A stretch of 64,000 nucleotides of DNA. Source: Microbacterium lacticum (GTDB lineage: Bacteria; Actinomycetota; Actinomycetes; Actinomycetales; Microbacteriaceae). The stretch is from contig NZ_VFPS01000004.1 in NCBI RefSeq assembly GCF_006716815.1, forward strand, positions 124,001 through 188,000, read 5' to 3'. Shown one piece after another: positions 52,566 through 61,087 of this stretch (positions are counted from its first letter, which is position 1; each line of letters begins with the position of its first letter). The notes below the pieces were generated by a model. That model did not search any database, was not told the origin of the DNA, and saw nothing but the letters and a program-made list of their open reading frames with translations. The position numbers and the translations under genes were made by a program.

Positions 52566-53906
52566 CTACGGGGTCGGATGCTCCGCGTCGTACGCGCGGA
52601 AGCCCGGGTTCAGGCGCACCAGCACGCCGACGAGCGCGACGATGACGAGGCCGCCGACGAGCGAGGGAACCCACAGGGCGGTGAGCGTCGCGAGCGTGCC
52701 CGCGTAGAGCGCGCCGACGCGCGGACCGCCCGCGACCACGACCATGAACACGCCCTGCAGGCGCCCGCGCATCGTGTCGGGGACGGCGGCCTGCATCATC
52801 GTGGAACGGTAGATCGCGCTGACGTTGTCGGCGGCGCCGGTGACCGCGAGCGTGATCATCGCCAGCACGATCAGCGCGATGTTGGCGTGCGACTCGTCGA
52901 CGCGCTCCGGCGCGAACCAGCCGAGCGCGCGGGCCGCGAGCACGAGGCCGAACACGGCGGTCGCCATACCGAACACCTGGATCGAGCGCTGGATGCCGAT
53001 GCCGTGCCAGCGGTACCGTCCGATCGGGCCGGAGAAGAGGCTCGACGCGAACGCCCCCGCCGCGATCGAGGCGGTGAGGGCGCCCGTCGTGATCGGGCCG
53101 CCGCCGAGCAGCACGGCGCCGATCGCGGGGAAGAGCGCGATCGGGTGACCGAAGGTCATCGCCGTGATGTCGAGGATGTACTGCAGGCGGATGTTCGGGG
53201 CGCGCTTCAGGAATCGCATCCCGTCGCGCAGCGACTCCAGGCCCGGCCGCACGATCTCGCCCTCCGGGCGGATGCGGGGGAGGGTCCACAGGCCCAGGAA
53301 CAGGCTCGTCATGAGCACGACGTCGATCGAGTAGGTCCACGCGTAGCCCGTGAATGCGACGAGCACGCCCGCGAGCGCGGGGCCCGCCATCACCATGATC
53401 CCGACCGTGATGCCCTGCAGGGCCGCGGCGGCCGGGAGCAGCTCGCGGGGGAGCAGTCGCGGCGTGATCGCCGACTTCGTCGCCCCCACGATCGAGTTCG
53501 CCGCCGACAGGGCGAACAGCCACCCGACGCTCTCGTGCCCCGACCAGGCGAGGATCGCGAGCAGCAGCGTGGAGACGAAGGTCACGGATGCCGCGATCAG
53601 CGCGACGAGGCGGCGGTCGAAGGCATCCGCCAGCATCCCTCCGTACAGGCCCGCGATGATCATCGGGACGAGCCCGACGACCGCGACCATCGACACGGCG
53701 AACGTGTCGCCGGTGAGCTCGTAGACGTGCAGCATGACCGCGACGATCGTGAGCTGGCCGCCGAGCCCGGCGAGGGTCGACCCGACCCAGAGGCGCGCGA
53801 AGGCGGGGCTCACCCGGAACGGGCGGAGGTCGATGAAGTGGTCGCGTCGCAGGCGCGGCAGCGCACGCCGGCGGGTGCGCGGGTCGTCGCGGGTCGGATG
53901 CGGCAC
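52566..53906 (-). CDS. MFS transporter, EntS/enterobactin-exporter-like
   Basis: The 446-residue protein has about twelve membrane helices. It carries the MFS loop GGMLADAFDRRLVALI between helices 2 and 3 and a long cytoplasmic middle loop (RPGLESLRDGMRFLKRAP). The sequence resembles EntS-type siderophore exporters. The substrate is not known and no siderophore genes are near. The GTG start at 53906 is selected by TAGGCT plus six bases. The ATG four bases upstream is out of frame. Confidence 0.88.
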   Translation of the reverse strand: MPHPTRDDPRTRRRALPRLRRDHFIDLRPFRVSPAFARLWVGSTLAGLGGQLTIVAVMLHVYELTGDTFAVSMVAVVGLVPMIIAGLYGGMLADAFDRRLVALIAASVTFVSTLLLAILAWSGHESVGWLFALSAANSIVGATKSAITPRLLPRELLPAAAALQGITVGIMVMAGPALAGVLVAFTGYAWTYSIDVVLMTSLFLGLWTLPRIRPEGEIVRPGLESLRDGMRFLKRAPNIRLQYILDITAMTFGHPIALFPAIGAVLLGGGPITTGALTASIAAGAFASSLFSGPIGRYRWHGIGIQRSIQVFGMATAVFGLVLAARALGWFAPERVDESHANIALIVLAMITLAVTGAADNVSAIYRSTMMQAAVPDTMRGRLQGVFMVVVAGGPRVGALYAGTLATLTALWVPSLVGGLVIVALVGVLVRLNPGFRAYDAEHPTP

Positions 53907-53912
53907 CCATCG

Positions 53913-53918
53913 AGCCTA
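53913..53918 (-). promoter_or_regulatory. -10 box TAGGCT of the MFS gene, leaderless geometry
   Basis: Minus strand: TAGGCT, CGATGG, GTG. It is divergent from the rpsO promoter 29 bases away. Confidence 0.6.
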
Positions 53919-53946
53919 CGAGTTCCGCGGGTGGTGTCGGCGCTGG

Positions 53947-53952
53947 TAGACT
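53947..53952 (+). promoter_or_regulatory. rpsO -10 box TAGACT
   Basis: The start of transcription would be near 53959, giving a leader of about 80 bases before rpsO. In other bacteria the rpsO leader is a binding site for S15 feedback. No specific fold is asserted here. Confidence 0.5.
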
Positions 53953-54041
53953 CTTCAGGTTGCCGTTGGATCGGCCGCGGATAAAGAGAGCCCACGCATC
54001 AGGCGTCGGGCGCCGCGCAACAAGGAGAGAGGGGATCACCT

Positions 54042-54311
54042 ATGGCACTGGAAGCAGACGTCAAGAAGGCGATCATCGAAGAGTACGCGACGCACCCCGG
54101 TGACACCGGATCCCCCGAGGTGCAGGTCGCGATGCTGACGCAGCGCATCAAGGACCTCACCGAGCACCTCAAGGAGCACAAGCACGACCACCACTCGCGT
54201 CGTGGTCTGTTCCTCCTGGTCGGTCAGCGTCGTCGCCTCCTGGGTTACCTCCAGGACATCGACATCAACCGCTACCGGTCGCTCATCGAGCGTCTGGGCC
54301 TGCGTCGCTGA
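54042..54311 (+). CDS. rpsO: 30S ribosomal protein S15
   Basis: The 89-residue primary 16S rRNA binding protein has [26 protein letters not shown] and [23 protein letters not shown]. The ATG is preceded by AAGGAGAGAGG. It is usually followed by pnp, but here the next gene is convergent and unrelated. Confidence 0.97.
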   Translation: MALEADVKKAIIEEYATHPGDTGSPEVQVAMLTQRIKDLTEHLKEHKHDHHSRRGLFLLVGQRRRLLGYLQDIDINRYRSLIERLGLRR

Positions 54312-54350
54312 GCATCAGCGTCTAGCGTTCAATCGCGCGAAACATTCTTG

Positions 54351-54381
54351 GAGAGCCGCCCCACGGTGTGGGGCGGCTCTC
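54351..54381. terminator. Bidirectional terminator after rpsO
   Basis: GAGAGCCGCCCCAC (54351-54364) and GTGGGGCGGCTCTC (54368-54381) form a perfect 14-bp stem with a three-base loop, between convergent genes. Confidence 0.85.
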
Positions 54382-54396
54382 GTCGTCCTCGGATGC

Positions 54397-55407
54397 CTAG
54401 GCGCGGGCGGCGACGAGGTCGGCGTGCCAGCGCTCGGCCACGTCGGGGTGGGCGCGCAGGCGCGACTTCAGGGCGTTCTCGCCGTAGAGGGCGTGGATTG
54501 GGTTCGTCGGGTCCTGCGTCACGCCGCGGGCCTGCGCGGCGAGCTCGGGGGGCAGCTCGATCAGCGGCAGCCGGGCATCGAGCGCCGGGTTGAAGAAGTA
54601 CGGCACCGAGATGCGGTCATCCGGGTAGCGCGGCGAGACGACGCGATGGTTCGTCGCGATGAGGTAGCCGCCGGTCGCATACTCGAGCATCTCGCCGATG
54701 TTGACGACGAAGGCGCCCGGCACCGACGGGGCATCCACCCATTCGCCGCCCCGCTGCACCTGCAGGCCGCCCTTGCCGGGCTCGACCCAGAGCAGCGTCA
54801 GCACGCCCGAGTCCTTGTGCGCACCGACGCCCTGGACGGGCTCCGCCTCGCGCGATCCGGGGTAGCGGACGATCTTCAGCAGCGTCGCCGGCTCGCCGAA
54901 GTGCTCGTCGAAGTACGTCTCGGGCGCGCCGAGCGCGAGCGCCCACGCACCCAGGAGCTTGCGGGCGACGCCCGCGAGGTGCTCCTGCCATTCGGTCGCG
55001 ACGTCGCGCAGCTCCGGCTGCGCCGCCGGCCACAGGTTCGGTCCGATCAGCCGGGCGAAGTCGGGCGCCTCGGCATCCGTCACCGCGTCGCGCTCGGGCC
55101 CGATGTCGATCTGCTCGCGCCAGTCGATCTCGCCCTGCGTGCGCTCGCCGCCGACGCGCGTGTATCCGCGGAACTGGGGACTGTTCACGTTCTCGATCGC
55201 GAGTTTGTCGGCCTCGTCGAGCTCGAAGAACTCCCGCGCCGTGCGGTGCAGGCGCGCCTCGAGCTCGGGCGTGACGCCCGTGCCGGTCAGGTAGAAGAAC
55301 CCGACGTCGTGCGTCGCCGCGCGCAGCTGTTCGCGGAAGGATGCCGCGGCGTCGGGCCCCTGGTCGAGCAGCGACAGGTCGAGGACAGGCAGGTTCAACT
55401 CGCTCAT
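54397..55407 (-). CDS. Isopenicillin-N-synthase-like 2-oxoglutarate/Fe(II) oxygenase
   Basis: The 336-residue protein has an N-terminal DIOX_N region (LPVLDLSLLDQG, GFFYLTGTG) and the double-stranded beta-helix core. The iron triad is in GAHKDSGVLTLL (His, Asp) and ATNHRVVSP (His), with Arg in DRISVPYF for 2-oxoglutarate. Such enzymes hydroxylate or desaturate small molecules, and the substrate is unknown. The ATG at 55407 is set by TAGCCT plus six bases. It is convergent with rpsO. Confidence 0.9.
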   Translation of the reverse strand: MSELNLPVLDLSLLDQGPDAAASFREQLRAATHDVGFFYLTGTGVTPELEARLHRTAREFFELDEADKLAIENVNSPQFRGYTRVGGERTQGEIDWREQIDIGPERDAVTDAEAPDFARLIGPNLWPAAQPELRDVATEWQEHLAGVARKLLGAWALALGAPETYFDEHFGEPATLLKIVRYPGSREAEPVQGVGAHKDSGVLTLLWVEPGKGGLQVQRGGEWVDAPSVPGAFVVNIGEMLEYATGGYLIATNHRVVSPRYPDDRISVPYFFNPALDARLPLIELPPELAAQARGVTQDPTNPIHALYGENALKSRLRAHPDVAERWHADLVAARA

Positions 55408-55413
55408 GCGACG

Positions 55414-55419
55414 AGGCTA
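55414..55419 (-). promoter_or_regulatory. -10 box TAGCCT of the oxygenase gene, leaderless geometry
   Basis: Minus strand: TAGCCT, CGTCGC, ATG. Confidence 0.6.
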
Positions 55420-55477
55420 AGCGGATGCCCGGGCATCCGGCTCCTGTGTTTCGCCGGATTACTCGCCCGGCCCTCGA

Positions 55478-56596
55478 TCAGGTGCGTGGGCGCTTCGATC
55501 CGGTCGGGTCGGATCGCCGGCCCTCGCGCGCGGCGAGCGCCGGGTCGGCGAACAGCCAGGCCGGGCGGGGTTCGACGAGCGGGCGGAAGACGGCGCGCAC
55601 GGGCTTCATCGCGAGCACGAGCGCGATGACGACCGACAGGACGATCACCGCCGGCAGCCACAGCCAGGTGGGCTCGGCGTTGCGCAGGATGTCGGTCTCG
55701 CGGAAGGGGTAGAGCACGAACGAGTGCAGCAGGTACACGTACATCGTGTACTGGCCGAAGTGGGTCCACCAGTACGTGCCGCGGGGGATGAGCGCGAAGA
55801 ACGCGACCGAGAGCACGATCGCGATCGCCATGAGAGCGAGACGCACGGCGCCCGACCACCACGGACCGCCGAGCTCGTCGTAGCTCGCGTCGTAGAAGAG
55901 CCACTCGCGGAGGTTCACGGCGCGCCAGGTGTCGACATAGAACCACGCGATGAAGCCGCCGACCGCGAAGGTCAGCACGGCGAGCGCGCGCACCCACCAG
56001 CGGCGCCGGCGCAGCAGGTCGAGCCGGGCGACGATGTCGTGGTGCGCGAGCTACCAGCCGAGCGTGAAGAACGGCAGCAGCCCGAGGGTGCGCGACAGCG
56101 ACAGCGTCGAGTCGATGTTGCCCCAGTACCCCGCGGTGACCGAGATGAGCACCGTCCACACCAGCGGGTAGCGCAGCAGCGCGAGATACGGCAGCACGAG
56201 TCGGAAGATCGCGAGCGCGAGCAGGAACCACAGCGTCCACGACGGGCGGGTGAGGTTCGGGTTCGCCTGGCCCTCGACGAGCCATTTCACGAGCGTCCAC
56301 ACCGTCTCGAAGATGACGTAGGGCACGACGATGTCGGTGATCACCCGCGCCATCTGGCGGCGACTGGGCGAGTCGGACTTCGAGAAGTACCCGGAGATGA
56401 TCGCGAACGCCGGCATGTGGAACGCGTAGACGAGAAGGTACAGCCCCAGCGCGACGTCGCTGTCGTAGGTCAGCCGCTGCACCGCATGGCCGAGGACGAC
56501 CAGCACGATGCACGCGAACCGGGCGTTGTCCTACAGCGGCACGCGTCTTCTCACCGTCGGGGCGCTCCCGGTGCGCGGGCCGTTGCGATCGCTCAT
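55478..56596 (-). pseudogene. Acyltransferase-3 membrane protein with two in-frame TAG codons
   Basis: From ATG 56596 the frame is open for 373 codons except for two TAG codons, at 56533-56531 (VPL*DNARF) and 56053-56051 (FFTLGW*LAHHD). Both stand where the family has Trp. The remaining sequence is intact, with about ten membrane helices, VVLGHAVQRL (catalytic His region) and FHMPAFAIISGYFSKSD. Acyltransferase-3 proteins acylate surface sugars or lipids. A TGG to TAG change at both places is one G-to-A each. Either the gene is recently dead or the codons are read through. Confidence 0.8.
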
Positions 56597-56703
56597 CGCA
56601 GGCCACCCTATCCGCGCGCACGCGCATGTATCGCCGACGCCGCGCCTCGCCTCCTCACCCGTGAAGGAGACACCTTCGCCGTGATAACTGGGGGGTCATC
56701 ACC

Positions 56704-57552
56704 ATGTTCCATCGTCTGCACCTGCGGCCCGGGATGCCGCTGGCCGCCACCGCCGTGGCCGCCGTGCTCATCTTCGCTCCGGTCGCCGCGTTCGCCGAGG
56801 ACGCCGTGACCGTCTTCGCCGGCGCCGACGCCGACGCCGACGCCGCACCCGCACCGGCCGCCGCACCCGTTGCACCGGCCGCCGCACCCGTGGCGCCCGC
56901 CGCGCTCCCGGCGCCGGGCGACCCGTGCGCGCCCGCCGTCTGCATCGACAACGGCACGGTCCTGCTGGCGGTCAATCCGACCGGCGAGCTGAACACGCGC
57001 GACGGCACCGGGTCCGCCGCGGGCCCCGGCGACGCGGGGCTGGAGTATCTGCCGACCGGCAACGACTCCACCTCGCCAGGCTGCCTGTGCGAGGGCTGGG
57101 GCGTGGGCGACCCCGCCTCGGGCGTCTGGGGCGGCGCGAACCTCGCCGAGCTCGGCCCGGGCGGGCGGCACCTCGAGCTCGAGTCGTTCGACCACACGGC
57201 CTCGACGGCGTCCTCGGTCGTCCGGGTCCTCGACGGCGGGGGATCGCCGTTCCTGCGGGTCACCCACGAGTACACGTTCGTCTTCGCGTTCGGCAAGGTC
57301 GGCGGCGCGCCGATCTTCGGGCCGGTGCCGACCGAGGAGCAGCCCGCACCGGCCGCTCCGGTCGCCGCCCCCGCAGCGCCGGTCGTCGTCGCGGCCGCGG
57401 CCGAGGCGGCGGCCGTCGAGGCACCCGCCGCGCAGCTGGCCGTCACCGGCGGCGACGCGTCGGCGACTCCGCTGCTCCTCGCCGCCGGGGTGTTCGCGCT
57501 CCTCGCTGGGGCCGGTGCGGTCGCCGCATCGGGGATGCGCCGCCGGCACTGA
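56704..57552 (+). CDS. Secreted LAXTG-type surface protein
   Basis: The 282-residue protein has a signal peptide (MPLAATAVAAVLIFAPVAAFA) and an Asp/Ala-Pro linker. A domain with paired Cys (DPCAPAVCID, SPGCLCEGWG) and an Ala/Pro/Val-rich stalk follow. The sorting signal QLAVTGG, one membrane helix and an RRRH tail end the protein. LAXTG is the motif used by class E sortases of high-GC actinobacteria. GGGGGG lies upstream of the ATG. The binding partner is unknown, and no sortase gene lies in the window. Confidence 0.82.
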   Translation: MFHRLHLRPGMPLAATAVAAVLIFAPVAAFAEDAVTVFAGADADADAAPAPAAAPVAPAAAPVAPAALPAPGDPCAPAVCIDNGTVLLAVNPTGELNTRDGTGSAAGPGDAGLEYLPTGNDSTSPGCLCEGWGVGDPASGVWGGANLAELGPGGRHLELESFDHTASTASSVVRVLDGGGSPFLRVTHEYTFVFAFGKVGGAPIFGPVPTEEQPAPAAPVAAPAAPVVVAAAAEAAAVEAPAAQLAVTGGDASATPLLLAAGVFALLAGAGAVAASGMRRRH

Positions 57553-57641
57553 CCGAGGAGAATGGACGGGTGGGGACGCCTCGGCATCCACCCGTCCGTT
57601 CTCGCGCGGGACGGCCCGGGAATATCGTGGACAGGCCTGCG

Positions 57642-57671
57642 TTGCACCAGATACATTCATGTGCATGTATT
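57642..57671 (+). promoter_or_regulatory. LLM/FMN-reductase promoter with palindromic operator
   Basis: TTGCAC (57642-57647) is a possible -35. ATACATTCATGTGCATGTAT (57651-57670) is an imperfect palindrome, 16 of 20 positions, lying over the spacer and -10. Such ATACAT...ATGTAT sites suit MarR-type regulators. No regulator gene is adjacent. Confidence 0.5.
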
Positions 57672-57704
57672 GGATGCCGAGGCATCCGGAGAGTCAGGAT
57701 CATC

Positions 57705-58943
57705 GTGAGCGAGAACACCCCCGCGGGCCCGCAACAGATGCAGTTCGGCATCATGACGGTCAGCGACATCACCCAGGACCCGATCTCGGGGCACACCCCG
57801 AGCGAGGCGGAGCGCATCCAGGCCTCCGTCACGATCGCCAAGCACGCCGAAGAGGTCGGTCTCGACGTCTTCGCTGTCGGCGAGCACCACAACCCGCCGT
57901 TCTGGTCGTCCTCGCCGACGACGACCCTCGCCTACATCGCCGCGCAGACCGAGCGGATCATCCTGTCGACCTCGACGACGCTCATCACGACGAATGACCC
58001 GGTGAAGATCGCCGAGGACTACGCCATGCTGCAGCACCTCTCCGGCGGGCGCATGGACCTCATGATGGGACGCGGCAACACCGGCCCGGTCTACCCGTGG
58101 TTCGGCAAGGACATCCGCCAGGGGCTGCCCCTCGCGATCGAGAACTACGCCCTGCTGCACAAACTGTGGCGCGAAGACGTCGTCGACTGGGAGGGCAAGT
58201 TCCGCACCCCGCTGCAGGGCTTCACCGCGACCCCGCGGCCCCTCGACGGCGTGGCGCCGTTCGTGTGGCACGGATCGATCCGCACGCCCGAGATCGCCGA
58301 GCAGGCCGCCTACTACGGCGACGGCTTCTTCGCGAACAACATCTTCTGGCCCGCCGAGCACTACCAGCGCCTCATCGGCCTGTACCGCCAGCGCTGGGAG
58401 CACTACGGCCACGGCGCCCCCGAGACGGCGATCGTCGGCCTCGGCGGCCAGGCGTTCATGGCGAAGAACTCGCAGGATGCCGTGAACCGGTTCCGCCCGT
58501 ACTTCGACAACGCCCCGGTGTACGGCCACGGCCCGTCGCTCGAGGACTTCAGCGAGATGACGCCTCTGACCGTCGGCTCGCCGCAGCAGGTCATCGACCG
58601 CTACGCCGGCATGCGCGACCTCTACGGCGACTACCAGCGGCAGCTCTTCCTTATGGACCACGCGGGGCTTCCGCTGAAGACGGTGCTCGAGCAGCTCGAC
58701 ATCCTGGGCGGTGAGGTCGTGCCCGTGCTCCGCCGTGAGCTCGCGCAGAACCGCCCGGCGAACGTGCCGGATGCCCCGACGCACGCCGCGCTCGTGAAGG
58801 CGACGTACGGCGACGGACCGAGCCGCCAGGCCACTCCGCGGGCGAACCGCGGCGACAACCTGTCCGGCCCCTCGCCCTACCAGGACGTGCCAGCTCCCGC
58901 CGGTGCCGCGTTCGGCACGGCCGCCACGGGCGGTGCGCGATGA
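57705..58943 (+). CDS. LLM-class FMN-dependent monooxygenase, CE1758 type
   Basis: The 412-residue luciferase-like TIM barrel has QFGIMTVSDITQDP, EVGLDVFAVGEHHNP, LSTSTTLITTNDPVKIAEDYAML and GRMDLMMGRGNTGP. These fit the CE1758 family of LLM flavoproteins, which is regularly followed by a CE1759-type FMN reductase, as here with a four-base overlap. The C-terminal about 60 residues are low-complexity. CAGGA precedes the GTG. The substrate is unknown; aldehydes or sulfonates are only guesses. Confidence 0.88.
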   Translation: MSENTPAGPQQMQFGIMTVSDITQDPISGHTPSEAERIQASVTIAKHAEEVGLDVFAVGEHHNPPFWSSSPTTTLAYIAAQTERIILSTSTTLITTNDPVKIAEDYAMLQHLSGGRMDLMMGRGNTGPVYPWFGKDIRQGLPLAIENYALLHKLWREDVVDWEGKFRTPLQGFTATPRPLDGVAPFVWHGSIRTPEIAEQAAYYGDGFFANNIFWPAEHYQRLIGLYRQRWEHYGHGAPETAIVGLGGQAFMAKNSQDAVNRFRPYFDNAPVYGHGPSLEDFSEMTPLTVGSPQQVIDRYAGMRDLYGDYQRQLFLMDHAGLPLKTVLEQLDILGGEVVPVLRRELAQNRPANVPDAPTHAALVKATYGDGPSRQATPRANRGDNLSGPSPYQDVPAPAGAAFGTAATGGAR

Positions 58944-59623
58944 CCGCCGGGGCGCAGAGCCGCCGCATCGCCGTCGTCTCGGCGGGGCTGTCGAACCCCT
59001 CGTCGACGCGGATGCTCGCCGACCGGCTCGCGGCCGCGACGGTCGCACAGCTCACGGGGCTCGGCATCGAGGCATCCGTCGACACGATCGAACTGCGCGA
59101 CCTCGCGCACGACATCACGAACAACCTGCTCACCGGGTTCGCCCCGGCGCCGCTCGAATCGGCGATCAACACGGTCGTCTCGGCCGATGCGCTGATCGTC
59201 GTGACGCCGATCTTCTCGACGAGCTACTCGGGGCTGTTCAAGTCGTTCATCGACGTGCTCGACCCCGACGCGCTCACCGGCATGCCGGTGCTGATCGGGG
59301 CGAACGCGGGCACCGCCCGGCACTCGCTCGCGATCGACTACGCGATCCGGCCGCTGTTCGCCTACCTGCACGCGGATGCCGTGTCGACGGGCGTGTTCGC
59401 CGCGTCGAGCGACTGGGGCTCGGCGGCGGATCAGGTCGCCCCGCTGAGCGCGCGCGTCGACAAGGGTGCGCGCGAGCTCGCCGAGGCCGTCGCGCGTCTG
59501 GAGCCCGCCACCGGCGGCGACCCGTTCGACCCGGAGAACTACCTCGGTAGCTTCCAGCGGCTGATGGGCGGTGACGCCGCCTCGGGCGGCGGCCACCTGC
59601 TCGGCGGCCTCGCCGGCGAGTAG
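58940..59623 (+). CDS. NAD(P)H-dependent FMN reductase, CE1759 type
   Basis: The 227-residue flavodoxin-like protein has SAGLSNPSSTRMLADRL near the N-terminus and TPIFSTSYSGLFKSFIDVL as in the FMN-reductase family, ending with a Gly-rich tail. The ATG overlaps the stop of the monooxygenase, so it supplies reduced FMN to its partner as a two-component system. Confidence 0.9.
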   Translation: MTAGAQSRRIAVVSAGLSNPSSTRMLADRLAAATVAQLTGLGIEASVDTIELRDLAHDITNNLLTGFAPAPLESAINTVVSADALIVVTPIFSTSYSGLFKSFIDVLDPDALTGMPVLIGANAGTARHSLAIDYAIRPLFAYLHADAVSTGVFAASSDWGSAADQVAPLSARVDKGARELAEAVARLEPATGGDPFDPENYLGSFQRLMGGDAASGGGHLLGGLAGE

Positions 59624-59639
59624 CCCGCCCGCGCGATCC

Positions 59640-60362
59640 TCAGCGCGCGGCGAGGCGCCCCGCGTGCACGAGGTCGGCGAACACCGCGAAGGGGGCGGCC
59701 GCGAGATGCGCGGGCGTCCCCTCCGCCTCGGGGTGCCACTGCACCGCGATGATCGGCAGGCTCTCGTGCTCGACGGCCTCCACCACCCCGTCTTCGGCGA
59801 CGGCGGTCGCCACGAGGCCTGCCCCGAGGGCGCGGACGGCCTGATGGTGCCCCGATGCGACCGGCACGGTGTCGGCGTCGACCTCGGCCCGCAGGCGGGA
59901 TCCCGCGGCGACCGCGACCGGATGCCACGCCCACTCCAGGTCACCGCAGCCGTCGTCGCCGGGGGAGTGCCGCACGGCGGATTCGGGGAGGTCTTCGACG
60001 AGCGTGCCGCCGAACGCGACGTTGAGCACCTGCAGCCCGCGGCAGACCCCGAGGATCGGGATCCCCGCCTCCGCGGCGGCGCGGGCGATGCCGAGATCGA
60101 GGTCGTCCTGCTCGGCGTTGACGTCGTAGACGGATGCCGCGGTGTCGCCCCCGTACCGGGCCGGATCGAGGTCGCCCCCGCCGGGGAGCACGACGCCGTC
60201 GAAGCCCGCGAGGTCGACCGAGCGGACGACCACGACATCCAGCTCTTCGGCTCGCACGAGCGCCGCGACGTCGTCGAAGATCGCGTTGGCGAGCCCGACA
60301 CGGGCATCGGCCCCCTCGGCATCGGACAGTCGGGCGGGCATGGCGATTCGGGGTGCACTCAC
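59640..60362 (-). CDS. Class-I amidotransferase, gamma-glutamyl-GABA hydrolase family (PuuD-like)
   Basis: The 240-residue protein has VLPGGGDLDPARYGG, the nucleophile Cys in GVCRGLQVLN and the His in VQWHPEAEG, the PuuD-type peptidase C26 set. The GTG start at 60362 (MSAPRIAMPARLSD) has GACAAT six bases upstream and GGGAG touching it. The longer frame is less likely. It may degrade gamma-glutamylated amines or amides, but no puu genes are near. Confidence 0.85.
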   Translation of the reverse strand: MSAPRIAMPARLSDAEGADARVGLANAIFDDVAALVRAEELDVVVVRSVDLAGFDGVVLPGGGDLDPARYGGDTAASVYDVNAEQDDLDLGIARAAAEAGIPILGVCRGLQVLNVAFGGTLVEDLPESAVRHSPGDDGCGDLEWAWHPVAVAAGSRLRAEVDADTVPVASGHHQAVRALGAGLVATAVAEDGVVEAVEHESLPIIAVQWHPEAEGTPAHLAAAPFAVFADLVHAGRLAAR

Positions 60363-60415
60363 CTCCCTATTGTCGAGCACGGAGAGGCCGTGTCGGGCAG
60401 GGGCGAGCTCGCCGC

Positions 60416-61087
60416 TCACCGCCAGCGGTACTCGGTCTCCGGCCGGCCCTGGCCGCGGTAGCGAGCCGCACGCTCCACACGTCCCGAACTCGCGAGGTGT
60501 TCGAGGTAGCGGCGCGCGGCCACCCGCGACATACCCAGCGCCGCAGCCGCTTCGCTGGCCGAGAGCGCACCGCCCGCGCGCACCGCCTCGGTCACGCGAT
60601 CGAGCGTGTCCGGAGACAGTCCTTTGGGTACTCGGATGGATCCGGTCGCTCGCGACGCGGAGAGCAGCGCGTCGATCTCTTCCTGCGTGGAGGGTCCCGC
60701 TGTGTCGCGTGCGCGGCGATGGTAGTCGCGATATTGTGCGAGGCGTTCGCCGAAGGCGGCGAAGGTCACCGGCTTGACGAGGTATTGCACGACGCCCAGT
60801 CCTACCGTCTGACGCACCGCTTCGGCATCGCGCACACCAGTGACGGCGATCACGTCCACGGAGCTCCCTCGCGCGCGGATGTGGCGCAGCACGTCGAGGC
60901 CGGTGCCATCGGGCATCGTCATGTCCAGCAGCACGAGATCGACCGCAGGTCCGTCAAGGACGGCGGAGATCGCTGCCCGCGCGCCCGAACACTCCGCCAC
61001 GACCTCGAAGCCGTCCATCCTGCCCACGTAGGTGCGGTGCAGCTCCAGGGTGAGAGCGTCATCGTCGACGAGAAGGACGCGGATCAT
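60416..61087 (-). CDS. Response regulator, CitB/DctR type
   Basis: The 223-residue protein has an N-terminal receiver with LLVDDDALTLELH (acid pocket), the phospho-acceptor Asp in LVLLDMTMPDGTG and Lys in VKPVTF. A C-terminal winged helix follows (SASEAAAALGMSRVAARRYLEHL). It is coupled by four-base overlap to the histidine kinase gene. Proteins of this group activate uptake of citrate or C4-dicarboxylates, fitting the divergent dctA gene. Confidence 0.92.
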   Translation of the reverse strand: MIRVLLVDDDALTLELHRTYVGRMDGFEVVAECSGARAAISAVLDGPAVDLVLLDMTMPDGTGLDVLRHIRARGSSVDVIAVTGVRDAEAVRQTVGLGVVQYLVKPVTFAAFGERLAQYRDYHRRARDTAGPSTQEEIDALLSASRATGSIRVPKGLSPDTLDRVTEAVRAGGALSASEAAAALGMSRVAARRYLEHLASSGRVERAARYRGQGRPETEYRWR

